A program made the translations under genes and the position numbers. Positions 12,301 to 23,290 of a stretch of 64,000 nt of DNA are shown here, piece by piece. The notes beneath the pieces are model-generated. The model saw only the letters and a list, made by a program, of their open reading frames with translations. It was not told where the DNA came from and ran no database searches. Source of the stretch: Porogramme epimiltina (Eukaryota; Basidiomycota; Agaricomycetes; Polyporales; Polyporaceae); assembly GCA_900155495.1 (NCBI GenBank), contig FTLJ01000487.1, positions 1-64,000 of the forward strand, written 5' to 3'. Position 1 is the stretch's first letter. Each line of letters begins with the position of its first letter.

Positions 12301-12671
12301 CACAGCCGTCAGGCGAGATGCTCCCGAACTCGTTCATCGAGCACGCCGCGGCGCGGCACGCCCTCGCGCTGCGCACGGGGTGCATGTGCAACCCGGGCGG
12401 CGCGGCCGCGCTGCTCGGCCTGCAGGACGCGATGGCGCGGCTGCCCGCGGACGCGACGCTGCGCGCGTTCGAGCGCGAGATGCGCCGCGAGCTCGGCGTC
12501 GTGCGCGTCAGCTTGGGGCTCGCGAGCGACTTCCGCGACGTCTGGAACGTCGTGCAGTTCGCGCGCGCGATGGGGCGCGCGGAGGAGCGCGCGGCGCTGT
12601 GGGCCGAGTGGGAGGTCGCGCGCGCGGAGGCCGCGGCGGAGGAGGGGTGTGTGCCGTGCGGGGCGCATTGA
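9354..12671 (+). CDS. PLP-dependent class V aminotransferase, molybdenum cofactor sulfurase-like
   Basis: Five exons, 9354-10156, 10708-10987, 11315-11692, 11993-12247 and 12306-12671, give 693 residues with every junction in frame. The fold-type I PLP domain is recognisable by NTHSVNN, the TANATAALKLVGE segment, LTGQSNISNSK and SFYKMFGWPTGVGALV, where Lys435 is the expected Schiff-base lysine. RTGCMCNPGG (Cys598 and Cys600) matches the Cys loop that carries the persulfide in MOCOS. In MOCOS these lead to a MOSC domain; here the protein ends about 90 residues after the Cys loop, so the MOSC half is absent. The first 200 residues are low-complexity Pro/Ser/His-rich and begin MGNSHS, a possible N-myristoylation site. 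It could be a sulfurase-like enzyme or a desulfurase with another acceptor. Introns 1-3 (551, 327 and 300 nt) are long for this genome. Confidence 0.85.
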
Positions 12672-14499
12672 GCGCTCGTCCGTTGAGAGGAAAACTCGGC
12701 GAGTGAGCCGGGACTTTGGCGGGCGGCGGCGGCGGTCGGTCGGTCGCCCGGGCTGTGGTGAGTGTTGGACTGTCGATCTATTGTGTGTGTTTCTGGAGTT
12801 GGACCATCTGTGTGTGTCGGCATATCATGTTTCTATTCTCTGCATCCTCCCCTCCCCACCCCTCCCTTCACCCCTATCCATCTTGCGCCGCGTCACCCCA
12901 CCTCATTCCGCCGCCCCCCGCTCTTCCATCCTACCCACCCCATATCTTCCACCCCATCTTCCATGCCTGTATCATATCATCTCCGAGTGTTTCTCCGCCC
13001 GTGCCGTCATCCGCCTCGTCTGTGTTCCATAGTATCTGTCCGCGCATGTAGAGCCTCGATGTATTTTGTATGATCTATTCCCCTTTCTGCATTCCCCAGC
13101 GTCCGCCGCGGGCTTCCCCCCAGCCCGCCCGTTCGGCGAAGTCGCTCCGTGCAGCGTGAGTCCGCCGTTGGCCGCCAATGCTAGGCTGGGTAAGTCCTAG
13201 CTGGTCTGCACGGGAGGCCCTACTAAGCCCCAAGTGTTAGTCAGGGTCTCGTCGTCAGTTAGGCTTCGCGGGCCTGCCCTGAAGTGGTCTTCCCCAATTT
13301 GGCAGGTACTGACGTATGTCGGCTGGTAAACGCCCGTCGCCTCCTGGGCATGATCCTGACCTAGAACCGCGGCTGCGAAAGACTTACGTTGGCCGCGCAC
13401 TGGGTCTATGTCCTATCATTCCGGTGGGTGTGTGAACCCTGTCCGACAGCACTGTTATGCATTGTACGTTCCCCCAGAGTACTAGTGGGACAATGCCACT
13501 TCTCCTTGGCGCGACACCGTACCGGCCGTCACCGTGTCGGCGTCCATCTCGCACCAAGCACTATCAAGGGAGGGTGTCCGTATGCGGGTCCGAGGTACCG
13601 GTGAGTGTCAGCCACCGGGTCCCTCATACCGTTCTCTCGCTGACCAGTGGCTTGGCGCTAGAGAAATTGTGGTCAGAAATATCGTCGAGGTGACATTGGG
13701 TCTGTGTTCCAGTTCTCCGCTTGCGCCTCCCCGCTGTCACGAACGATGGACGACCTGTCGAAGGAGCCTTCTAAGTATGCAACATGCCGCCCAATGCCCA
13801 TCGGCGGTGATCTAGCGCTGGACGTGCTGTGGTCTGGGCGAACGAGCGGCGCAACTCTGGGCTTTAGCCACCTGCACAGTGCCGTGACTCCATTTGTCTG
13901 TCTTAGTACCGCCGTGATACCAACAGACACTGTAGTGTTCCAAGAATATTATATGTGGTGGAGTAGCAAGTGAGGGCGCATCTTTCTCGTACTCGCGCTC
14001 GCAGCGAGGAACCTCAGCCTTCGCGACTCCTCAGGGCATATGAGGTGCAGATAATTCGCTACCTCGATCGAATTAAGACACTCTCATCTCTCCTCCGGAC
14101 TTGTCATCGATATCTTCGGTCTCGCCATGGGGTCGTACCACTCTCATCGTCCGCTAGATGACATACGTACGGATTGCGGCGCTGGCCGCTACTATGTGAG
14201 AACGGTGTCATTGTCGGTCAAAATCCATATCATCGCGCTCGAAGGGTTGAGCGTTGCCATTCATGCTCATGTGCACAGACGTCAATGATATCATTTTGTG
14301 ACGTCGCGACTTTGATTCCGCCTTGCTGATGGCTCTAGTCGGAGCTGACGACAGTACGAGCGACTTTCAAACGGAACACAAGGCATATGCGATTGTAGGA
14401 ACCGATGTTGATTGAGGGAAAAGAAAAGGCTAATGAACTCGAAGAAGGACGAGTCCGGCCGTCGTCGCAGTGCCAAAGGAGCCGGGCGGCGGGCGCTAG
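12672..14499. other. intergenic region, no supported gene
   Basis: Begins with the 3' flank of the PLP-enzyme gene, which is pyrimidine-rich (12840-13030). The rest shows only short frames on both strands without splice-linked continuity. GC content drops clearly from about 13.1 kb compared with the block to the left. Confidence 0.5.
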
Positions 14500-15909
14500 G
14501 GTACCCTCGAGGACCCCCGGCACCCCACCGGCCAAATCCGTGTTGAACGGGCCCGTGCATATGCATCATGACTTGTATGCGTTGGACCACGACCCGGCCG
14601 CGGGCAGAAGAACCTAGGATCTTGGTCAGTACTCCGAGTCAGGACTCAGGAATCGCTACTACTGGTCTGTCGTCTAGCCTCCCATTTCATCGTCAATGTC
14701 CAAGTACTATTACTGAAGCCTCTCTGACAGACTACAGTCCTCACAAATTTTGCCATGTTGCAGTGCTTCGGAGCTGGGAAGGAAACTGCGGAGTGCGTTG
14801 GGGGGTCGCCCAGTTCGGATGCCAGGGCGCATGGGTGTCGTCGCTCTGGTGCTCTGGTGCGCTACCACTGTGCTCCGGGCGTTCTAAGAGATCGAAGCGG
14901 GCTGCGGGGGAGGACGGGGGCGCCCATATGCGCGAAATTTGCGCTTCGGCGGGCGCGGGGGAGCTGGTGTGGGGCGGGCGTCGGGGGATATGGCGTATTG
15001 CCAGCCATCCTGGGCTCTGCTCGCGTGGGACGCGCTGGCTGACGTCATGCGCGCGAGATTGGCGCGAGGTAGTGTTTGCCTGCGAGCTCCGTCCGCATCC
15101 CGCCGCAACTCGTCCTAGACGGGTCGCTGCTTCCCGCCGCGCCGACTATGTATAGGACAGGTAAGAACTCGTGCGTCACGTCGCAAACGTCTGAGTTTTC
15201 TGACCGAAGCCTCAGTTTACTGTTTCTAGTATTCGTCCAATTCATTACGAGCGCGGGTCCGTTCGTCCCTTCGTGATACTCACCGCAGAAGTCGGTGGCG
15301 TGTGCTACCCCATAGATTCCCTCGCGCCACTCACCTCTGACCGGCCCGAGCACCACAAAAGCTGTCACTGGCCGGTGCATTGTCTGCCCCCGCCACCTCG
15401 CGGGTGATAGCTGTGGTCGCGAAATGGGGACATTTCCGGTGACCCTAGCATGACAAGACCCCACCTAAAGAAACACGCGAAGCTTCGAGAAATATTTTAT
15501 TTTGATCCGCGTCTCTTGTGCCCCCAAAGTCGCAGAGCTTACCACTTTCAGATCTAGTGGTGATCCCAGTCGACCTGGGTGTCGCCTATATGCTGGGTGT
15601 ATGCTATTTCCTTCATCCCTCTGGCCACCTCTCAAATCAAAGTCCTTGGAGGGGTTAAACAACGACCACCAATGAGCGGTGTGGATGATGGCCAAGCGAA
15701 TCACGGGAGGCCACACTACAAAGGTACGTCGCGTACCTCGAGCACGGTGGCTCTTTTGATTTGTGGCTGTGCTCGCTGAGGCTCGCCGGGCTGTGGTCGC
15801 AGGATGGCTAAGCAATGGGTGTCATCAGCCCTTCCTCCCGTGCAGAGCGCTTGGGCATTAACCATGAAGACGCCCACCCCGGCGGCGAAACGTGGAAGAC
15901 GCTCGGCCT

Positions 15910-15918
15910 CCATATAAA
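15910..15918 (+). promoter_or_regulatory. TATA box, duplicated gene copy A
   Basis: A catataaaaaggc element about 95 bp before the ATG at 16007. The equivalent gtataaaaaggc lies at 19647-19655 in copy B, so the promoter arrangement has been kept after duplication. Confidence 0.55.
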
Positions 15919-16006
15919 AAGGCCCAATTTTGCGCTGCTCTCCTCATCTCCCAACAACCTCTCCACGCTCGCCTCTCCGGCTTCGACCGTCCCTCGCACC
16001 AGCACG

Positions 16007-16795
16007 ATGGGGACGTTCCATCACACCCGACCGCCCGACACATCTCAAGTGTTGACAGATAAGCTTCTCACCTCACCCGACCTCCTCGTGCGTCGCTCTC
16101 CCGCTCCTTCCGCCCTATTCGAGCAACGCTGACGCCGCCCACCCTGTAGCGGAGAGTCGATCCAGGACCCCCTTCGGACTATCCGAACTGCGGGTGTAGG
16201 TAGCACGTGTGTGAGTGCACCCCGCCTAGGCGAGCGCGCCCTACGCACCGGCCGAGCTGACGCCTCTCCTTTCCCCTACCCGCCAGTCGGACGAAGAGCT
16301 CCAGGCCACCGCGCCCTCTCTGCACCAGCAGTCGCCGTTCCGCTCCCCGCTTCTGCCCCCCGCGCGCCTTGAGCTCCAGGCCCTCCCGAGCTCGTTCGCC
16401 GCCCTCAACTTTGGTGCCTTCGCGCCCGCCCAGGTGAGTCCCACCCTCGCGCGCCCTCGCGATCGCACGTACTCACGACGCGTCATCAGGCGCCTGCGGA
16501 TGCCGAGACCGAGTGGATGCACTTCATGGCTTTCTCCGGGCCCCCTCCGCCCCCTCCCCCGACTCAGTTCACCGCGGCGCCGATTCCTGCGCTCGTCCCG
16601 ATGCCCGCCCCCGTCACCAGGGGCGGCCTGGGGTTCTACCCTGGGAACCCCACAGTCGAGTGTCCTCCGTACGCGCTCGTACCGGCACCCAACATCTTCG
16701 GCGACCGTTCCGCCTGCGCCGACACCGCGTCCGACATGCCTATCGACGCCTTGGAGTTGTTGTACGCCCTGGAGAGCTTGCTCCCCGCCCCTTGA
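16007..16795 (+). CDS. duplicated hypothetical gene, copy A (possibly decayed)
   Basis: Not recognised. Exon 1 (16007-16087) encodes MGTFHHTRPPDTSQVLTDKL and seven further residues, then a gtgcgt...ctgtag intron (16088-16149) with a ctgac branch site. Exon 2 starts at 16150 (RRVDPGPPSDY). Two later exons read well together: 16287-16433 (starting SDEELQATAPSL) and 16490-16795 (starting APADAETEWMHFMAF, with a Pro run, ending TGA). The junction between exon 2 and exon 3 is the problem. With the donor conserved in copy B (gtgagt at 16211) exon 2 contains an in-frame TAG, and earlier donors give the wrong phase for exon 3. So this copy is either spliced in a way I cannot see or is a pseudogene. 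About 200 residues if intact. Confidence 0.35.
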
Positions 16796-18754
16796 AGTTC
16801 CCCCTTGCACAGTACAATACACCGCTGGCGCACGGGGGGCAGGGATACATCTCCACTCCACATACCCGAGCTGTGCCCGATGCCCCTGACACCTCGTTTC
16901 ACGACACGTACCGGGCGGGGACATGCTACCAGACGCAGACGGTCCCGTTAGTCAAGACGCTGTGTTACGCCTTCACGCGGTGAGCGCAGAACTGGTTCTA
17001 CCTCCCCCTTCCCAGCAGGTGGATCCGAGCACCTTCCGCGCTGTCGACTGCCCACCGGACACGGGTTGCACCCGGCCAGTCCCACCGGTCACCCTTCCTT
17101 CCATACCCCACACGGTAACAAGCGGTGCAGGAGGGGTCGAGGGCCGCGCGTTACGCACACGAGGAAAGCTCAGACACCCTTGATGGGGCATGTCCAGGAG
17201 CGACCGCACGTGGTCCCCCTATTACGGTACGTGGCCCATCCCCCGCCCGCCTCGTCTGTAGTTCGCGTGCTCACCCGCCCCCTCTCCCCTTTCCTGACTG
17301 TGCAGGGAACGCAACCGCGAACCATCCCACTTTCGCGGGATGCACGAACACCTTCAGTGCCTCCACGACAGCCTGGTTCTAATGGCAGTAAACCGGGCGG
17401 CGGGCGCGGTGCCAGGGATCCTTGGTCAACTCGCGGACAAGTGTCGCGGGGCGCCGTACGGTCCGACGCAATTCCAAGCAACTCTCGTCGGCGCGGGGGC
17501 CACCCTGTTTGGGGACGAACACGCAGGCTGCGCCGAGGGGCGTTCGCATGGTTCATGGAGATGGACGCCACGCGCTTGGTCTGGGTGCAATAACTGGGCC
17601 TCAATCCACGCCCCGTATCGTGTCATTATTTAATGTAGTTGCGGATATAAAATTGCTTGCAGCTGCTTATTTTCGTGTGTGAAGTTTGAATGGCTCGAAG
17701 TGATTGAGTTCTCGACTACGTGAGCTGCCGCTGAAGAGTGTCCTGTCGTGCTAGTTGCATCCAAGATTTGTCCTTATGCGCTCCGTGCTCGCGATCCCGC
17801 CTCTCCCCCGCTCCGGGTTTGAGCCCCTCGCGCGGGAAGATGTGACACGGCGCTCACTGGCATGCGTCATCGCGTACGGTTGCAGCTCTCTGCCTATCCA
17901 GAAATCACTTCGGCGTTCAACTCGAGCTATGCGTCACTTGAATCGTTATGGTGCAGCGCGCCCGCCCACGGAGAAATGGCATAACATTGGAAGAGTGTAA
18001 GTTTGCTGTGTAACAATGTCCGCTGAATACGGGGTTGAGTATGGACTGCTTCTCGGGAAGTGCATTGGTCCGGTGGGTCACTCGGACAGCTATGTACCTC
18101 CGGAGTACCACACCATGATGCGGATGTCCTTGTAGGAGAGCTCTGGCAAGGGTTGGACATGCTGCAAGAGTGTTAGACGATACGCGGAGCGCTTACAAGG
18201 TACGCTCGAAGTTTGAGCTCCGGGTCGCCATTACCATGCTTCCTTGCAGGACGAGATATGGGTGTAGGGCTGTACATGCAATGGGCAGGGCAGTATACTC
18301 ATGCATATGGTGCATCTGGGAATGGGGCGGAGGAAGGGGTGCGTCGATATCCGAGAGCGAGGCGTGGATGCTGGCTCCATGATCGTATCGCTCGTCGCGC
18401 AATTATCCGCTCCCCTCGATCTTGACGCCCGCAACCTCCAGCAGCTGACTCTCTTAGTCCAGATGCAAGTGTATATCACGATACAATCGACCGCGGTTGG
18501 CAGGGACACCGTGGTTGTGAAGCATGCGCAGCTTGTAGAGCCTGAGAGCGGTCCGGGAACCACGGGGGAGATCGGAGATGGACTCCCTGTTGAGTATTGA
18601 AGGCGACAATACCGACGAGGCAAATGAGGGGGTAAGTGTGTGCGTTAAAGCTGTGGGAGGCTTTAAAAAATTCAAAGGAAGGAGGAAGTATATACGTTGT
18701 AGGATTCGATGGACGACCGGCACATTACCAGCGCTAGGGCGCCAAGCGGTACCT
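16796..18754. other. intergenic region inside and after duplication copy A
   Basis: No gene supported. The copy A duplication ends near 17690. Frames here are short. A pair of opposite-strand frames at 18200-18620 shares the same bases and neither shows a motif. Confidence 0.45.
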
Positions 18755-19741
18755 TCAAGACCCCCGGCACCCCATTTGCCAAATCCGTGTTGGACGGGGT
18801 CATGCGCGTCATGCCATGGTCAGTCAAGTACTAGTCACGACTTGAGTACTCTGAGTCAGTAGTCAGTACCGGTCCGTCACCAGCCTCCCATTCTATCGCC
18901 AATGTTACTGAAGCCTCTTCTGCAGTTCTCATATATTTCACTTTGAGCTCAGATGCACCTCCCCTTGGAGTGCGTCTCAGAGCCTGTCGCCACTGGGGCT
19001 AGGTGACGTGTGCTCCCGGCCGTGAATATCCGCCGCCCCCACGCCACTATGAACACCGCCGGTACGGGTGATGCGCCACTCAGGCCTGAACGGGTCCGAA
19101 AACCACAAAAGCTGTCGCTGGCCGGTGCATTGTCTTTCTCCGTAGTCGTGACAGCTGTGGTCGCGAAGTGGTGATGTACAATTTCCGGTGATTTCAGCAT
19201 GACAAGACTCCACCTAAAGAAGCGGCGGAGCACCGAGATATGTTTTCGCTTGATCCGCGTCTCTTGTGACCCCAAAGTCGCAGAGCTTACTACTTTGAAA
19301 TCTAGTGGTGATCTTGGTCGAACTAGGTGTCGACTATATGCTGAATGTATGCTACTTTAGGATTCACTGCTTTCACCGCCTCTTAAATCAAGATCCTCGA
19401 CGGAGAATGGAACAATAATAACCAACAAATAGTGTGGAGGTTGGCCAAGCGAATCACGGTAGACCACGCTACAAAGGTACGTCGCGAACCCCGTGGCCTT
19501 TTGATGTGTGGCTGTTCTCGTTCACACTGTGGTCGCAGGATGGCTAATGGGTGCCATCAGCTCTTCCCCCTCAAACAGAGCGCTTGGGCATTAACCACGA
19601 AGACGCCCACCCCCGGCCGGGGGACGTAGAAGACGCTCGGGCTCCGTATAAAAAGGCTCAAATTTGCGCTGCTCTCCTCCATCACCCAACAACCTCTCTA
19701 CACTCGTCAACTCAGCACCAGTTGTCCCCCGTACCAGCACA

Positions 19742-20141
19742 ATGGGGACGTTCCACCATACCAGACCACCCGATGCCCCTCAAGCGTTGACAGATAAGCT
19801 TCTCACCTCACTCGACCTCCATGTGCGTCGTCCTCCAGCTCCTGCCCTATTCGAGCATCACTGATGCCGCCCACCCTATAGCGGAGAGTCGACCCAGGAT
19901 CGCCTTTGGACTGTCCGAAATGGGTTTCACACTCCAACGACAGTGAGTGCACCTCCCCTGGGCCAGCGCGCCCTGCGCACAGGCCGAGCTAACGCCTCTT
20001 CTTTCCCCTGCCCGCCTTGCGATGCATTCTAGCCGAGGATGGGGACGACGAAACAGGAGTGCTTTGGAAGCACAGTCCCGGCGTGTGCACGCGTCGAGGG
20101 CGGGGGACGTCGCCCATACAGACAGCCATCGACAGAGCAGA
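19742..20141 (+). CDS. duplicated hypothetical gene, copy B (5' exons)
   Basis: Not recognised. Exon 1 (19742-19822) encodes 27 residues beginning MGTFHHTRPPDAPQALTDKL, followed by a 59-nt intron. Exon 2 (19882-19942) starts RRVDPGSPLDCPKW and stays open to the gtgagt donor at 19943, unlike copy A. Exon 3 (20033-20141, acceptor attctag) continues in frame as TEDGDDETGVLWKHSP and ends at another gtgagt. Further exons probably follow to about 21.4 kb but I could not settle them. The introns at 19943 and 20142 and a third gtgagt intron-like segment at 20982-21059 resemble each other and the copy A intron at 16211-16286 (shared gtgagtg start and gagctaacgcc/gagctgacgcc branch region), which suggests internal duplication of exon-intron units. 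Confidence 0.35.
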
Positions 20142-20593
20142 GTGAGTGTGGCCCGCCTGCCTGCACCCCAACCGAACTGACGCCACCCCCTTCCTCCTGC
20201 CCTATCCCCCTTCCGCGTCGCAGCAGCTCGACCCGTCTGTGCCCAGGGAACCACCTGGAGCAGGTATCTTATATTGTTGGTTCCGAAGTCGGCCAGTGGC
20301 CGTGGGTGGTCCCTCCCTCGCTCCTCCGGCAGGGCCGTCGTGGTTTGCGTACGTCTCTTTTCCTCTCCTCCGTTCGTCTGTGCCCACGCTGACCGCGTCC
20401 TCGCTCAGTGTGAGGCACAGCCTGCCCACCACTAGGGACTTCGTCTCCACTGCCCCACACGGTAGTGTGGACATGCAAGGGGATCCATACCTCCAGAATA
20501 CGCCACGTCATCTTCTTCGGACATGGGAGGACCGTATGAAGCGACCCAAGAGCCCCATTCGTTGATCCTATTCATCTTGCTGGATCGCGCGCG

Positions 20594-20690
20594 GACCGCG
20601 CCCTCAACCCGTGCGCAGACCCCGCCCTCACCCGTGCACAGTCCGCGCCATCAACCGTGCGCGACCGCACCCTCAACCCGTGCCGGACCC
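20594..20690. repeat. minisatellite, four units of about 23 bp
   Basis: Four imperfect units of the type accgcgccctcaacccgtgc, separated by gcag/acag/gcg variations. It sits within the 3' part of duplication copy B and has no match in copy A at the same place. Confidence 0.7.
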
Positions 20691-21500
20691 CGCGCGGCAC
20701 CTCCGCGGGGGATGCGTCCCCTCTACACAGGCCTCAGTGTCGGCTTCACGAGGGAATCGTGGCTCTGTTTCACACATCTAGGCGCACAGAATAACCCCGG
20801 TGCTTGTTCGAAATCACCGTGTAGCATGCCACCGAGGTTCGTCGTCGTTCTTCGAGTTTTTGTCGCAGGATAGCTAAAGGGTACCATGTTGTTTCCATCA
20901 TTGCTTCTTTCAGACAAAGAGGTCAGGCCTCCACGCTACCCGCTCGATGGGTGCCCCGAGCCCCATCATACCAGCGCCCCAGTGAGTGCGCTCCTCTGAC
21001 GCGACCACGCCCTGCGTACCGAACGAGCTAATGCCCCCCTCCTTCCCCCGCATCCGCAGCCGGCGGGAAGTTGCCGCTCTCAACACCCGCGTGTAGGACC
21101 ACCACCCCGAGGAAATTTCCGCATACGCCACAAACCATTGGGATCAAGGGGCCAATGGGACGTCCTATCGAACGGCCCTGGAGAACGCAGCAACACATGT
21201 GCGATCTCATTGTTTGGCTGCCCCGCCTATGTTGACGCTGACTGGCCCTTCTCTAGGAGCAGGCCCTGCGCGGCAACTCCACCCGGATCAGCAACTGTCC
21301 TACGGCCTACCTCCGGTCCTCGAACTCCAGCTGGTGCAGGGGAGAGACAAGATCCAAATCAAAACATACGGTGAGCGACCTGCCCTGGGCCTGAAGCGTC
21401 CGTTCGGGCACTCATCAGAGGCTAGACTAGGCCTTGTAGTACTTAATGTAGTTGCGGATATAAAAATGCTTGCAGCTACTATTATGCCCATGCGTGGTAT

Positions 21501-23036
21501 TCGACTGGGTGCGCCGTTTGCTGAGGGGTTTCATGTTAATGCTGGCTACTTCCAAACTTTAGTCTTGTGTTGGGCGTACTTACTCTTGTGTCTCTTCTGC
21601 CCATCTCCATGGTGAGAACGACGGGATTAGCATCAGGCCCGTCGCGGGCTTGTTTTATGTAATGCTTTGGGTTGCATGCGCGAAGTTCGCTGTATGCGGT
21701 GAGATCTGGGGACTACATCGTCTGGGCTAATGTTCGAAAGACACTTATAATGACCTGGTTGGCCTGGTTGACGCTTAGTACGCAGTCTATTTTCATGTAT
21801 ACGCTTGCTTTTGACTGTGATTTCTGTGTGTGTACTTCGGTGCAATACTCGACAGCGTGCTTGCATGTGAGGTTATGCAAACTTTTGATATTTGAGGACT
21901 GTAGCGTTTTCCTTCGACGAGAAGGATACTTTCTTGAAGGCGACCGAATTCACGCCTCGACCGCATGTCTCCGATATTTCACTCGTTGTGCACATTACGT
22001 GAATGCGGATAATGAGAGCATTGAGATAGAATGTGTAAGTCTAGGAAAGAGTGTATTGAGATGGGTAATGGGGACGCGGAGGGCTATCGGCGTACGGAAG
22101 ACTTGCAGAAAGAGGGTGGGGGCTAGAGGAGTCTGATACAAGTAGGATCATAAGCTCGGATAAAACTCGAACATGAGGAGTGCGCATTCTATAGCAGCTG
22201 ATCATAAAGGGCGAGGCGAGGGATAAAGCGACTTCAAAGAGCCTCGAAGTAGGGCGAGGATGATTGCTGGTGCAAGAGAAAACAAACCTGACGGTCTCCC
22301 CGTATTTTGGAGGACTCTACCAATGCAAACGCGACCCCCGCGTCCATAATCTCCACCTCGCCATGTCCATACGCATCGTACTTCGTTTTCAGGCAGAGAA
22401 CATCGTGTTTCATGGTCGTCTATCGCTCGGAGGCGCAGGGAGTCGCCAGTCATTTGAAGAAGAGGCAGACAATCAGAAGGGAACTAGGGCGAAGGGAGGA
22501 AAGAGTCTCATGGAAAAGTGTGGAGGGGGAGAGCCCAAGGTCGCATGCGCAGAGAGCGTCGAAGCCGCTTGCCGTAGGCTGGATTGGATAGTGGGCGCCA
22601 AGGAGCCTGATGGCGACCTACCCTAAACTTACTACATATTAGTCACTGTATGCGTTGAAGTGCGCGTTCTAGTCGAGCCATCAGATGTTGTTATAGTGAT
22701 GCGTTAAGATTTTGAAGTAAGCTTTGTGGCCGTAGTTTGCTGGCAGCAACGCTCGCGGTGTCCACATACGAACCCCTTGGCTGCGACCCCGCCCCTTGAA
22801 TAAACCATCACGCTTCGCTCCTGCTATATAATGGTTGCTTCGAAGTGATACTGCAACAAATACTGCGCGGAAGATCGAACATTTCCCCAAGTCCTTCAGG
22901 GCCTTCGACGTGCCATGGCATCATCATCCTCCATTGCCCCACGGTGCGTCTCGATCGGCTTCTTTTTCGAAGTCGAGGAGAATAGCATATTCATACGGGT
23001 GCTTCGACAATAGATAGAGACAGAGACAACGCGGTC
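21501..23036. other. region without a confident gene
   Basis: A plus-strand frame at 21672-22136 (154 codons) and another at 22264-22626 (120 codons) are open but show no domain or splice logic. From 22830 the sequence is related to 26240 onward (see the duplicated AEDV locus). Confidence 0.4.
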
Positions 23037-23290
23037 TCAGCAACGCCTAGAGCCTTCGCTATCCTCCTTCCACTGCATGTAAAGCTCATTGAGCTCAAGG
23101 GTGGTAATGCTCAACTCAAAGTACGTGCCTGAGAAACGTGTAAACGGGACGTTGCGTTGATTGTCCTCTAATGAAGTGCTCCATTCGACGTCCTCGGCAC
23201 CACAAGAGACCGGAGTGCCAGCGATCCGACCTCCGCCGAACGTTTGTCCAAGACAGGTGATATGCGGGCCCGACACCTGGCTCCATACCC
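23037..23290 (-). CDS. exon of an unknown duplicated gene, AEDV copy 1
   Basis: Minus-strand open segment with HITCLGQTFGGGRIAG then PVSCGAEDVEWSTSLED, ending in a stop at 23037. The segment at 26522-26735 on the same strand carries HIICLTQRVRGRRLS then PVSHYAEDVKW. The shared pattern HI-x-CL-x-Q, then R, then PVS-x3-AEDV-x-W is kept although the DNA has diverged, which points to selection on a protein. Upstream exons were not identified, so start and full length are unknown. No family recognised. Confidence 0.35.

Larger units (their letters stand above)
14500..17690. repeat. segmental duplication, copy A
   Basis: Alignable by eye with copy B (18755-21500) in several colinear blocks: a gacccccggcaccccac-type block at 14505-14760 (18757-18940 in B), a long block at 15330-16210 (19085-19950 in B) including promoter, TATA box and first exons of a small gene, and a block with atgtagttgcggatataaaa at 17633-17680 (21440-21490 in B). 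Between these blocks the copies have diverged strongly. Both copies have the same orientation. Confidence 0.8.
18755..21500. repeat. segmental duplication, copy B
   Basis: Counterpart of 14500-17690 in the same orientation, about 3.7-4.2 kb to the right. It keeps the upstream block with the spliced-looking TACAAAG/gtacgtcgcg donor and gtggtcgcag/GATGGCTAA acceptor, the TATA box, and exons 1 and 2 of the small gene. A degenerate third copy of the gtcgcag/GATAGCTAA acceptor block is present at about 20860-20890. Confidence 0.8.

Noticed and set aside
14500..21500. LTR retrotransposon pair
   Set aside because: No reverse transcriptase, integrase or terminal tg...ca repeats seen; the two copies carry a TATA box and exons instead.
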